A stretch of 64,000 nucleotides of DNA, from assembly GCA_037444685.1 (NCBI GenBank), contig JBBILX010000012.1:21069-85068 (forward strand), given 5' to 3'. Positions 39,772 through 51,023 of the stretch are shown here, in pieces. The position numbers and the translations under genes are program-made. The notes under the pieces were generated by a model that saw only the letters and a list, made by a program, of their open reading frames with translations, was not told where the DNA came from and did no database searches. The number at the start of each line of letters is the position of its first letter. Position 1 is the first letter of the stretch. This DNA is from UBA964 sp037444685. Its GTDB lineage: Bacteria; Pseudomonadota; Gammaproteobacteria; Steroidobacterales; Steroidobacteraceae.

Positions 39772-41319
39772 ATGCGCGCCTTGCAGACGTTCTTCCCCAT
39801 CGTTCGTCAACCTTTCCCCGAGATTCTCGCCATGTCGACCCGTCCCGTGATCCGCCGGACCGCCGGCGCCGCGATCGCCGTCCTGCTGTTCACTGCCTGC
39901 TCGCCGCAAGCCTCGACGGCTGCCGGCAGCGCCGCGGCCAGTCTCGATCCGCGGCCGGCCTCGACGGCTGCGACGGCGGCGCCGGCGCCGGCGACTGGCG
40001 GCCCGCTGGTGCAGGGTCTGCCCGACTTCTCCTCGCTCGTCGACCGCTACGGACCGGCCGTCGTCAACGTGGCCGTGGTGCAGCGCCGGCGACGCGGCGC
40101 GGACATTCCCGGATTGTCACCGGACGATCCTTTCTACGAGTTCTTCCGCCGCTTCCAGGGTCCGCGCGGCAATCTCCCGCCTGCGCGGGGCGAGGGCTCC
40201 GGCTTCATCGTCAGCGAGGACGGCTACATCCTGACCAATGCCCACGTCGTCGACGGAGCCTCGGAGGTCACGGTCAAGCTGACCGACCGGCGCGAATTCA
40301 CCGCCAAGGTCATCGGCGTCGACAAGCGCACCGACGTCGCCGTGCTGAGGATCGACGGCAAGGGTCTGCCGACGGTGCGCATCGGCGATCCCGCGCGCCT
40401 GCGACCGGGCGAGTGGGTCATCGCGATCGGTTCGCCTTTCGGCTTCGACAACAGCGTCACCGCCGGAATCGTCAGCGCCAAGTCGCGCTCACTGCCGGGC
40501 GAGGACAGCAACTACGTGCCGTTCATCCAGACGGACGTCGCGGTCAATCCCGGCAACTCGGGCGGGCCGCTGTTCAATCTCGCCGGCGAGGTCGTCGGCA
40601 TCAACTCGCAGATCTACAGCCGCACGGGCGGCTACATGGGCCTGTCTTTCGCGATCCCCATCGATCTTGCGAACGACGTCAAGGATCAGCTGATTCGCAC
40701 GGGACGCGTCAGCCGTGGCCGGATCGGCGTCAGCATCCAAGACGTCAACGCGCAGTTCGCGGAGAGCTTCGGACTCGATCGGCCTCGCGGCGCGCTCGTC
40801 GGTTCCGTCGAGGACGGCGGCCCCGCCGACAAGGGCGGAGTCAAGGCCGGCGACATCATCCTCTCGGCGAACGGTCGACCGGTCGAACGCTCGAGCGAGC
40901 TGCCGGCCATCATCGCCGGTATCCGCCCGGGCACGGAGACGACGCTCGAGGTGTGGCGCGACCGTGCCGTGCGCAAGCTCACCGTCAAGGTCGCCGAGCT
41001 CGACGAGGGGCAGCAGCGCACCGCCGCGCGTGGCGACAGCGGGGCACCGGAGTCGGACAAGCTCGGCCTCGTCGTGCGCGAACTGAGCGCGCAGGAGCAG
41101 CGCGCAGCCGGCGCGCGCGGCTCGCTCTACGTCGAGGATGTCGAGGGTCCGGCAGCAGAGGCCGGCGTGCAACGCGGTGACGTGATCCTCGGGGTCAACG
41201 GACGCGCCGTCAAGACACTCAAGGAGCTGCAGGAGGCGGCGGCCCGCGCCGGCAAGACGGTCGCGCTGCTGGTCCAGCGCGACGACGCGCAGATCTTCGT
41301 GCCGATCCGCATCGGCTGA
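39772..41319 (+). CDS. Do-family periplasmic serine protease (DegP/DegQ type)
   Basis: The 515-residue product has the trypsin-like catalytic triad: His in ILTNAHVVDG, Asp in KRTDVAVLRID, Ser in NPGNSGGPLFN, followed by two PDZ domains (about residues 300-390 and 425-510). I chose ATG 39772 for its AGGAG site; an internal ATG at 39832 would begin a compact lipoprotein-like signal (RRTAGAAIAVLLFTAC). With the Cys present, lipidation is possible, unlike E. coli DegP. It works in envelope protein quality control. It lies just after lnt. Confidence 0.93.
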   Translation: MRALQTFFPIVRQPFPEILAMSTRPVIRRTAGAAIAVLLFTACSPQASTAAGSAAASLDPRPASTAATAAPAPATGGPLVQGLPDFSSLVDRYGPAVVNVAVVQRRRRGADIPGLSPDDPFYEFFRRFQGPRGNLPPARGEGSGFIVSEDGYILTNAHVVDGASEVTVKLTDRREFTAKVIGVDKRTDVAVLRIDGKGLPTVRIGDPARLRPGEWVIAIGSPFGFDNSVTAGIVSAKSRSLPGEDSNYVPFIQTDVAVNPGNSGGPLFNLAGEVVGINSQIYSRTGGYMGLSFAIPIDLANDVKDQLIRTGRVSRGRIGVSIQDVNAQFAESFGLDRPRGALVGSVEDGGPADKGGVKAGDIILSANGRPVERSSELPAIIAGIRPGTETTLEVWRDRAVRKLTVKVAELDEGQQRTAARGDSGAPESDKLGLVVRELSAQEQRAAGARGSLYVEDVEGPAAEAGVQRGDVILGVNGRAVKTLKELQEAAARAGKTVALLVQRDDAQIFVPIRIG

Positions 41320-41332
41320 TGCGCCTGGCGCG

Positions 41333-42640
41333 TCAGCCGACCCGCTGCAGGGCCCGGTAGCGCCCGAGGCCCGCGGCGAGGAGCGCGGCGGCCAGCGGCG
41401 CCATGGTACCGACGATCCACGCCATCGAGTCGTCTACCCGGCGAGGATCGCCGAACACCGCATCGTTGACCCAGCCGGTCAGGAACGAGCCGAGGCCGAT
41501 GCCGGCGAGATTGACGAAGAACAGGTAGAGCGCGGAGATCTGTCCGCGCAGACGGTTCGGCGCGACGAGCTGCAGCGCTGCTGCCGCCGCCGCAAACGCA
41601 AAGCTCGAAAAGAACATGAAGCCGGCGAACAGGGTCAGGGCCGCGTGGCCATCGCCAGCCTGCGCCGTGGCGATGCCGAGCGGCGTGATCGCCAGCGCGC
41701 TGACGATGCCGGGCCAGAGCTCAGCGGTCATGATGCCGCGCCGTCGAAGCCAGTCGGCGCAGGCTCCGCCGGCGAGGATCCCGGCCGCGCCGCCGATCGC
41801 GAGCACGAGGCCGAGCGCGGTGCCGAATTGCGCCGGGGCGAGCCCGTGCACGCGCATCAGATACGGTGCCATCCAGAACACCACGGCGTTGAATGCCAGC
41901 GTCAGCATCGAAAAGCCGAGGAAGTGCGCGGCAAAGAAACCGGCGTTGCCGCGCAGAAAGGCCAGTGCCTCGGTCAGTGGAATCTCGGTGCGCGTCTCGG
42001 CGCTCGCGGTGCGCCGCGCCGGCTCCTGCAGGCTCGCGGCCCACAGCGCCACGGCGATGCCCGGCAGGCCGACAATCAGGAACGTGGCATGCCATGCTGC
42101 GAGTTCGCCGATCAGCGGTAGCTGCAGCGGTGGGCGCGCCTCGAGCGCGCCGATGACGGCGCCACCGATGATGGCCGCGAGACCGATTCCGAGATAGACG
42201 CCCATCGAATAGACGCCAAGGGCCCTGCTGCGCCGCTCGGGCGGGAAGTAGTCAGCGATCATGGAATAAGCGGCCGGACCCAGCGCCGCCTCGCCGACGC
42301 CGACACCGACGCGTGCGAGGAACAACTGCCAGTAGTTCCTCGCAAGCCCGCAGAGGGCGGTCGCCAGGCTCCAGAAGAAGATTCCCCAGGCGATGATTCT
42401 GCGCCGATCGCCGCGGTCGGCGAGTCGCCCCATGGGAATGCCAACCAGCGTGTAGAAGACCGCGAACGCGAAGCCCTGCAGCAGTCCGATCTGGGTGTCG
42501 GAGATCCCGAGATCGAGCTTGATCGGGTCGACGAGCATGGAGAGGATCTGCCGGTCGACGTAAGAGAGTGTGTACGCGACCATCAGCACGAGGGTCGCGT
42601 ACCAGGCGCGGCGCGGGTCCGGCCAGGGCTGCGCTGGCAT
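41333..42640 (-). CDS. MFS transporter (spinster-like)
   Basis: The 435-residue product starts at ATG 42640 and has 12 hydrophobic segments. The N-terminal SYVDRQILSMLVDPIKLDLG and the motif-A loop GRLADRGDRRRII are typical of the spinster-like MFS branch common in proteobacterial uptake clusters. It is the last gene of a receptor-cupin-MFS operon (5-base gap to the cupin gene), so it probably moves the same unknown substrate across the inner membrane. Confidence 0.88.
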   Translation of the reverse strand: MPAQPWPDPRRAWYATLVLMVAYTLSYVDRQILSMLVDPIKLDLGISDTQIGLLQGFAFAVFYTLVGIPMGRLADRGDRRRIIAWGIFFWSLATALCGLARNYWQLFLARVGVGVGEAALGPAAYSMIADYFPPERRSRALGVYSMGVYLGIGLAAIIGGAVIGALEARPPLQLPLIGELAAWHATFLIVGLPGIAVALWAASLQEPARRTASAETRTEIPLTEALAFLRGNAGFFAAHFLGFSMLTLAFNAVVFWMAPYLMRVHGLAPAQFGTALGLVLAIGGAAGILAGGACADWLRRRGIMTAELWPGIVSALAITPLGIATAQAGDGHAALTLFAGFMFFSSFAFAAAAAALQLVAPNRLRGQISALYLFFVNLAGIGLGSFLTGWVNDAVFGDPRRVDDSMAWIVGTMAPLAAALLAAGLGRYRALQRVG

Positions 42641-42645
42641 CGGCG

Positions 42646-43491
42646 TCAGTAGTTCGGTTCGCGCGGCAGCGGCTGTCCGTAAGGGATCAGCTCTGGCGGC
42701 AGGATCGGTCGGTGCGGCGGATCCCAGGTGAACGGTTTCTTTTCGGTCCCGAACTGGTTGACGAGCGGGCCGTTCACGGTGCGTACGAACAGGTGGTAGC
42801 CGGTGTCGGTGCCCGCCGGGCCATGCCAGACGTTCTCGCGCCACCAGCAGTAACCACCGGGCCGCATGCGCCCGACGTCACCCCAGACGTAGTCACCCTC
42901 GATCGTGTACAGCTCCTCGACCATCGGGTGTGTCCACTGCGGCTTGGCCATGCCAGGCGGCACGCGGTGCGGCGGTGAGCAGTAGAGGAACGAGGTCTCC
43001 CCCGTGTCCGGGTCGGTCCGCAGCGGCTTGATCGCCACGCCCTTGGCGAGCTGCGGATCGACGAGCCCAGGATCCCACTCCATGGTCAGCGGATTCACGT
43101 ACTCGATGAGGCGCCGCTCGTCGAAGCCCGCACCGGTTCCCGCGTGCACCGCGACCGGTCCATAGAACATCGTCAGCAGCACGGCCCCGCGCGCGCTGCG
43201 CGCCCGGTCGCGCGGGAAGCCCGCCGGCAGGAAGCCATAGGTGTGCTTCTCGTAGGAGTGACCGTTGATCTCGATCGCACCGTCGAGAACGAGGAACTCC
43301 TCGTGACAGGCGACGTGTTCAGGCTCTGCGCGCGACCAGTTCGGTGGGTAACGCACGATGCAGGTTGCGCTGCCGTCGGTGTCATCACGGCTCAGCGTCT
43401 TGCGCTCGACCTCTGGGCGCGCGCCTCCCTCGAGGCCGCGCGCCCAGGGGATCATCTGCGCCTGGACGAACAGAATGTGCGGTCGCGCCAT
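42646..43491 (-). CDS. Cupin-domain protein
   Basis: The 281-residue product starts at ATG 43491, one base after the TonB receptor stop. The first cupin barrel shows a motif-1-like HVACHEEFLVLDGAIEING followed by a glycine-proline turn; the second half has WTHPMVEELYTIEGDYVWGD, another cupin-like His/Glu cluster. This suggests a bicupin that binds a metal and a small carboxylate or sugar-like ligand. Substrate is unknown; the operon suggests it handles what the receptor and MFS protein import. Confidence 0.75.
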   Translation of the reverse strand: MARPHILFVQAQMIPWARGLEGGARPEVERKTLSRDDTDGSATCIVRYPPNWSRAEPEHVACHEEFLVLDGAIEINGHSYEKHTYGFLPAGFPRDRARSARGAVLLTMFYGPVAVHAGTGAGFDERRLIEYVNPLTMEWDPGLVDPQLAKGVAIKPLRTDPDTGETSFLYCSPPHRVPPGMAKPQWTHPMVEELYTIEGDYVWGDVGRMRPGGYCWWRENVWHGPAGTDTGYHLFVRTVNGPLVNQFGTEKKPFTWDPPHRPILPPELIPYGQPLPREPNY

Positions 43492-43492
43492 G

Positions 43493-45796
43493 TCAGCGAC
43501 CGAAACTGTAGCGAACCTCCACGCCCCACTGACGACCCGGCGCCGGATAGCCCAAGGCGTGCCCGACATTGAAGACGTCGAGCGCCGTGTCGCTGGTCGA
43601 GGTGAACTGCACGATGTTGTGGAAGTACTCCTCGTCGGTCAGGTTCTTCGCGAACAGGGCGACTGAGAGCGCGCCGCTCTCAGTCTCATAGCCGATCCGC
43701 GCGTCGACGACCGTATATGCATCCTGGGTCATCGATGGCGAGTTGTCGGCGTTGAAGAACACCTCGCCCTGGTGCGACACCTGCCCGAACAGCGAAATGC
43801 GTCCCCCGGCGGCCAGCGGCACCGTGTAGCGGGCCGATGCCGTGCCCTTGAAGTCGGGCGCGTTGTTGAGCGTCTTGCCGGATGCGTCGATCAGGCGCAC
43901 CTGCCCTGCGCGCCCGAGGCACCGTGGATCGAGCGCCTGGTTCGCCGCGGTGCAGTTTCCGTAGACGGTCGTGAACCGGTCGTATTGGGCGTCGAGGAAA
44001 GTCGCGGCGAGCTGAAGTTCGAGATTCTCGACAGGCAGCGCCTGGACCTCGAACTCGATGCCCTTGATGGTCGCCTCCGCGGCATTGGTGGTCAGCGTGA
44101 GGCTGTTGAGGAAGGTCGATACCTGCAGGTCGGTGTAGTCGTAGTGGAACAGCGACGCGTTGAGCCGCAGCCGGTCGTCGAGCCACTGCGTCTTCGCGCC
44201 GAGCTCGGTCGCCTTGATGAACTCCGGATCGTAGACCGGGTTGGTCGTCTGGAAGGCGTTGTAGCCGCCCGACTTGAAGCCCTTGCTCCAGCTCAGGTAG
44301 TAGAGCTGGTCCTCGCCGGGCTTCCACTCGACGCCGACCTTCGGCGTGAACGCGTCCCAGCTCTTGCTGTCAATGCGGTTCGTCGGCCCCGGTGCCGGGC
44401 GCGGCGGCAGTGGCCGCGGGCTGTAGAGCCCGAGCAGCTCCGTGTCCGGCAGGAGCGTGACGAAGTAGGTGCTGTCGTCCTTGGTCTCATCGCTCCAGCG
44501 CAGGCCGGCCGTCAGCGTCCACTGGTCGGTGAGGCTGAAATCCACCTGGCCGAACACTGCGCTCGCGCGACCGTCGTTCTGCGACAGGAACACGAAGGTG
44601 CGCGGCGGAAACACCGAGGATGGAATGATCGCGGGCGGACGATTCGCAAGCGCGTTCGTGAAGCCGGCGCGAACGAGGCCGAGACCCCCGAACTTGTCTT
44701 CGTCGAGCCAGTAGGCGCCGGCGATCCAGCGACCCCAGCCGTGCTCGCCGGTGAGCCGGAGTTCAGCGGAGTACTGGCTCGTGTCGTAGAGCTGGGTCGT
44801 GCGGGTGACCTCGATCTCCGTGCCGTCGGTGTTGAACAGGAAGTCGCTGTCCCACTCGCGATAGCCGAGCACGGCAGCCAGCGACACGGCCTGCGAGAGC
44901 TCCCAGTCGAGATTCGCGGTGATGCCACCGGTCTGCCAGACGAAGAAGCTCGGGAAGTTGAGCCGCGTCTCGTGGATCGACGCGGGCACTGATGCGCCGG
45001 CGCTCTGCGCCAGTCCAAGCCCGTCGTTGCGCGGCTTGATGCTGGTATTGCCGCTGTCGAATTCGCTGTAATCGCCGATCAGCGTGGCGCGGAACCGATC
45101 GGTGCCGTAGCGCAGGATGCCGCGAACCGCCTTGAGGTCATTGTCGTCGACTTTGCCACCCGAAGGGTCCAGGTTCTCGGTATAGCCGTCGTCCTTGAGG
45201 CCGCGCGCCGCGAGCCGGAACGACCAGACCTCGCCGAGCGGTCCGCCAATCGCGGCATTGACCTCGCGCCGATCGTCACTGCCGACGATCAGCGTGCCGT
45301 AGCCCTCGAGCGACTCGGTCGGCATTCGAGAATAGATGTTGATGGCGCCCCCGGTCGCGTTGCGTCCATAGAGCGTGCCCTGGGGCCCGCGCAGCACTTC
45401 GACGCGTTCCACGTCGAGGAACTGCGTGAGCCCCATGTTGCTGCGGCCGAGATAGACGCCGTCGAGGTTGATCGCGATGCTCGGGTCGGCACCGACGCTG
45501 AAAAGGTTGCTGCCTACGCCGCGGATGTAGATCTGCGACTCGCCGCCGGCTTCGCTGTACGCGAGCGAAGGTGTCTGCGTGGCGATCGCCGCCACGTCGT
45601 CGCGGTTCAGCGCCTGCAGCGCCTCACCGCTGATCGCCGTGATCGCGATCGGAATCTCCTGGATGCTCTCGGCGCGCTTCTCCGCGGTCACGACTACCTC
45701 CTCGAGCGCATCGGGAGCGCCGCCCTGAGCGGCCGCGACGGCAGACAGGGTGGCCGAGGTGGCGAGCAGCCACAGCGGGGGGGATCGACGGGGCAT
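43493..45796 (-). CDS. TonB-dependent outer-membrane receptor
   Basis: The 767-residue product has a signal peptide (to about residue 23), a TonB-box-like ALEEVVVTAEKR, a plug domain (IYIRGVGSN, RVEVLRGPQGTLYGRNATGG) and a beta-barrel ending in VEVRYSFGR. It imports a large or scarce nutrient with TonB energy. Its promoter is at 45834-45862 and AAGGAGA precedes the ATG. It heads the receptor-cupin-MFS operon and is divergent from an Lrp-type gene that is a likely regulator. The substrate cannot be told. Confidence 0.92.
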   Translation of the reverse strand: MPRRSPPLWLLATSATLSAVAAAQGGAPDALEEVVVTAEKRAESIQEIPIAITAISGEALQALNRDDVAAIATQTPSLAYSEAGGESQIYIRGVGSNLFSVGADPSIAINLDGVYLGRSNMGLTQFLDVERVEVLRGPQGTLYGRNATGGAINIYSRMPTESLEGYGTLIVGSDDRREVNAAIGGPLGEVWSFRLAARGLKDDGYTENLDPSGGKVDDNDLKAVRGILRYGTDRFRATLIGDYSEFDSGNTSIKPRNDGLGLAQSAGASVPASIHETRLNFPSFFVWQTGGITANLDWELSQAVSLAAVLGYREWDSDFLFNTDGTEIEVTRTTQLYDTSQYSAELRLTGEHGWGRWIAGAYWLDEDKFGGLGLVRAGFTNALANRPPAIIPSSVFPPRTFVFLSQNDGRASAVFGQVDFSLTDQWTLTAGLRWSDETKDDSTYFVTLLPDTELLGLYSPRPLPPRPAPGPTNRIDSKSWDAFTPKVGVEWKPGEDQLYYLSWSKGFKSGGYNAFQTTNPVYDPEFIKATELGAKTQWLDDRLRLNASLFHYDYTDLQVSTFLNSLTLTTNAAEATIKGIEFEVQALPVENLELQLAATFLDAQYDRFTTVYGNCTAANQALDPRCLGRAGQVRLIDASGKTLNNAPDFKGTASARYTVPLAAGGRISLFGQVSHQGEVFFNADNSPSMTQDAYTVVDARIGYETESGALSVALFAKNLTDEEYFHNIVQFTSTSDTALDVFNVGHALGYPAPGRQWGVEVRYSFGR

Positions 45797-45833
45797 GGCG
45801 GTCTCCTTGCGACGCGCTACGGGGTGGTGTGCC

Positions 45834-45862
45834 TTTCTATTGCGAAATAATTACCCCGTCAA
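45834..45862 (-). promoter_or_regulatory. Promoter of the receptor-cupin-MFS operon
   Basis: Read on the minus strand: TTGACG (45862-45857), a 17-base spacer, then TAGAAA (45839-45834). The -35 matches 5/6 and the -10 4/6. The AT-rich spacer includes GGTAATTATTTCGC, and a related GGTTATTTGC lies on the plus strand near 45876-45885, giving an imperfect inverted pair that may bind the divergent Lrp-type regulator. Confidence 0.6.
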
Positions 45863-45944
45863 CCGGTATGGCTGTAGGTTATTTGCTCATATCAAATCGC
45901 TACTGCATGATTGTTCCGCCATAGCAGGGTAAATGGGGGGGATT

Positions 45945-46436
45945 ATGCAAGTGAGCCTCGATCAGACGGATCTGCGCATCCTCGCGTGGCTGCAGCGCGA
46001 CGCCTCGGCCTCGGTCGGCGAGATCGCCGAGCACGTGGGCCTGTCGCAGTCGCCCTGCTGGCGGCGGATCCAGCGTCTCGAGCAGGACGGCTATATCCGC
46101 GGGCGCTTCGCGCTGCTCGATCGCAAGAAGCTCGGCTTCAACCTTGAAGTCTTCGTGCAGGTGCGGTTCATGCGCGAGGGGCGCGACGCGCTGAGCGAAT
46201 TCGAGGCGGCGATCCGCGCCGCGCCCGAGGTGCAGGAGTGCTTCATGCTGATGGGCGACGTCGATTTCCTGCTGCGCGTGGTCACGCACGACGTCGACAG
46301 CTACGAGCGATTCCTGCGTCACACGCTGGCGCAGATCCCGGGCGTCCGCGACATCACCTCCATGATTGCACTCTCGGCGGTCAAGACCGGAACGGCGCTG
46401 CCGCTCGAGCCGCTGATCGCCACGGCGGCCAAATGA
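45945..46436 (+). CDS. Lrp/AsnC-family transcriptional regulator
   Basis: The product is 163 residues from ATG 45945 (an in-frame ATG at 45933 would add four). The N-terminal helix-turn-helix (LDQTDLRILAWLQRDA, VGLSQSPCWRRIQRLEQDGY) and the RAM ligand-binding domain (VQECFMLMGDVDFLLRVVTH) are clear. Such regulators sense amino acids or small effectors. It is divergent from the receptor operon and overlaps the following glyoxalase-like gene by ATGA. Confidence 0.92.
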   Translation: MQVSLDQTDLRILAWLQRDASASVGEIAEHVGLSQSPCWRRIQRLEQDGYIRGRFALLDRKKLGFNLEVFVQVRFMREGRDALSEFEAAIRAAPEVQECFMLMGDVDFLLRVVTHDVDSYERFLRHTLAQIPGVRDITSMIALSAVKTGTALPLEPLIATAAK

Positions 46437-47296
46437 CCGCTGCCTCGCTGCCATCGCTCGATCACATCGGCTGTGTTGGGCGTTCCCTCGAGGCGCTGCG
46501 AGCAGACATGGAGCGGCTCGGTTTCGCGACGACGGAGCCGCGCGAGCTGCTGGGCGTCGATCCGGCCACCGGCCAGCCGGTGCCGCTGCGACAGCGCAGC
46601 TGCCACGCGGTGTTCGAGCGCGGCTATGTCGAGCTCAGCGCCGTGGAGACCGACGATCCTCGGCATCACCTGGCCGTCTATCGCCAGCACGGCGATGGCC
46701 TGCTGATCCTCGCGCTCGGCAGCACCGCGATCGCCGCCGAATACGCCCGCTGCGTCGCAGCCGGCATCGGCGTGACGTCGCCCGCGCGCGCGACGCGCCG
46801 CATCGAGTATGGCGAACGGCATGGCGAGGCGTGCTTCGAGTGGTTCATGTTCAGGCCGGACGAGTCGCCGGAGGGTCTCGTCTGCTATGCCGCCAACCTC
46901 ACGCCCGAACTCGTCTACCAGCGGTCGGTCATGGCGCACGCCAACGGCGCGCTCGCCCTCGCCGAGGTCTGCCTGCTGACGGATGACGTTAGTGCGACCC
47001 GCGCGCGATACGCGCGCCTGCTCGGATTCGCGGGTCGTGACCGGGCGGGCCACTTCGAGTTCGTGCTCGACGGCGGTAGGCTGTCGATCCTCGACGCGCA
47101 GGGTTTCGAGAGCCGCTTCGGCGTGACTCCAGCAGGCGGCACCGGCCGGTTTGCCGCGGCCGTCGTGCGCGTCCGCGATGCAGCCGCGTGCGAACGCCTG
47201 CTGCGTGAGCGCGGCGTCCCGGCCTGGCACAACGGCACTCTGCTCGTGACCCGCTTCGCGGCGGGTGGCGACACCGTGCTCGCCTTCTGCGCCTGA
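46433..47296 (+). CDS. Glyoxalase-like (VOC superfamily) protein
   Basis: The 287-residue product starts at ATG 46433, coupled to the Lrp-type gene. It has two VOC-like halves: LDHIGCVGRSLEALRADMER near the start and LAEVCLLTDDVSATRARYAR near residue 180, each followed by the expected beta strands; FERGYVELSAVE and FEFVLDGGRLSILD are in the metal-ligand positions. It matches the glyoxalase-like family often found with uptake or regulator genes. Reaction unknown. Confidence 0.78.
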   Translation: MTAASLPSLDHIGCVGRSLEALRADMERLGFATTEPRELLGVDPATGQPVPLRQRSCHAVFERGYVELSAVETDDPRHHLAVYRQHGDGLLILALGSTAIAAEYARCVAAGIGVTSPARATRRIEYGERHGEACFEWFMFRPDESPEGLVCYAANLTPELVYQRSVMAHANGALALAEVCLLTDDVSATRARYARLLGFAGRDRAGHFEFVLDGGRLSILDAQGFESRFGVTPAGGTGRFAAAVVRVRDAAACERLLRERGVPAWHNGTLLVTRFAAGGDTVLAFCA

Positions 47297-47316
47297 CCCC
47301 CGCTGGTGTATTCTGC

Positions 47317-47341
47317 GCCGCGGTACTCTCGCGGCAGTTTT
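47317..47341 (+). promoter_or_regulatory. Hairpin plus T-run immediately upstream of leuS
   Basis: GCCGCG and CGCGGC pair around GTACTCT, then AGTTTTAAC leads straight into the leuS ATG at 47346. It could terminate the Lrp-glyoxalase transcript, or act in the leuS leader, since no Shine-Dalgarno sequence is visible before the leuS start. Which role applies depends on where leuS transcription begins (a weak TATTCT lies at 47309-47314). Confidence 0.45.
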
Positions 47342-47345
47342 AACG

Positions 47346-49991
<2,646 letters not shown>

Positions 49992-49992
49992 G

Positions 49993-50505
49993 ATGGCCGC
50001 CCGTGGGCGCAGTCCGCGCGGTCGCACGCTGCGGATCGGGGTGACGCTGGTCGCGCTGGCCAGTCTCGCCGGCTGCGGCTTTCGACTGCAGGGTCGGGTC
50101 CCGCTGTCCTCGGCGTTGACGATCACGCATGTCGCCGCCGACGACGTGCAGAGCGACTTCGTTCAGGATCTGCGCCGGGCCCTGCTCGCTTCCGGCGTCC
50201 GGCTCTCCTCGGCGCGTGCCGATGCGACCGCGGTCATCGAGGTGCAGCGCGATGACCTCATCGAGCGGATCATCTCCATCTCGGCACGCAACATCCCGCG
50301 CGAGTACGAGCTGACCTACACCGTTCGCATCCGTGTCCTGCGCGGCGAGCGCGAGGTGCTCGCTCCCGAGGAGATCTCGCTGTCGCGAGACTTCAGCTTC
50401 GACGAGCGCGCGGTGCTCGCCAAGGAGCGCGAGAAGGAGAATCTTCGCGCGGCGCTCGCGCGCGATCTCGTCGGCATCGTGATGCGGCGGCTGTCGAGCC
50501 TCTGA
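49993..50505 (+). CDS. lptE: LPS-assembly lipoprotein LptE
   Basis: LptE plugs the LptD barrel for lipopolysaccharide insertion into the outer membrane. The 170-residue product has a lipoprotein signal ending LASLAGCGFRLQG, where the C-G-F-x-L segment after the lipobox is typical of the family, and a conserved core with RNIPREYELTYTVRIRVL. It follows leuS directly, its usual place. Normally holA comes next; here a 9.7 kb block intervenes. Confidence 0.92.
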   Translation: MAARGRSPRGRTLRIGVTLVALASLAGCGFRLQGRVPLSSALTITHVAADDVQSDFVQDLRRALLASGVRLSSARADATAVIEVQRDDLIERIISISARNIPREYELTYTVRIRVLRGEREVLAPEEISLSRDFSFDERAVLAKEREKENLRAALARDLVGIVMRRLSSL

Positions 50506-50513
50506 AGGTGTGC

Positions 50514-51023
50514 ATGGAGACCGTCGTTTCGGCCGCGGGCGTACTGCGCCTCCAGGGGACGGACCGACTCGCGGTCGCGGCGCTGCTCGCGCGTTATCGC
50601 CTCGAGCTGCGGCTGGTCGGACCGGGCGAGCCCATCGTTGGATCCTACTGGGGCGGTGCCGAGGCCGGACTCGAGGGCACGCGGCTGCATGCCCGCCTCG
50701 ACACACCGGTGCACTCGGTGCTCCACGAGACGGGACACTACGTGTGCATGAGGCCCGAGCGGCGTGCCGGCCTGCTTCGCGACGCTGGCGGTGACGATGC
50801 CGAGGAGGCGGCCGTCTGCTATCTGCAGATCCTGTTCGCCGATGCGCTGCCGCGGGTCGGCCGCGAGCGGCTGATGCGCGACATGGATGCCTGGGGCTAC
50901 AGCTTCCGGCTCGGTTCGACGCGCGCGTGGTTCGAGCACGACGCCGAAGACGCGCGTGCCTGGCTCCAGCGCGAGGGTCTGATCGACGCGGCGGGCTCGC
51001 TGACCTGGAGCATGCGCGCTTGA
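50514..51023 (+). CDS. Small HExxH (zincin-like) protein
   Basis: Not a family I can name. The 169-residue product (ATG 50514 after GAAGG) has LHETGHYVCM, an HExxH zinc site with His-71, Glu-72 and His-75, and then DDAEEAAVCYLQILFADALP, an arrangement like the EEAANxFA third-ligand helix of ImmA/IrrE-type peptidases. There is no signal peptide or HTH. It lies 8 bases after lptE and overlaps the next gene (TTGA), so it belongs to this transcript. Confidence 0.6.
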   Translation: METVVSAAGVLRLQGTDRLAVAALLARYRLELRLVGPGEPIVGSYWGGAEAGLEGTRLHARLDTPVHSVLHETGHYVCMRPERRAGLLRDAGGDDAEEAAVCYLQILFADALPRVGRERLMRDMDAWGYSFRLGSTRAWFEHDAEDARAWLQREGLIDAAGSLTWSMRA

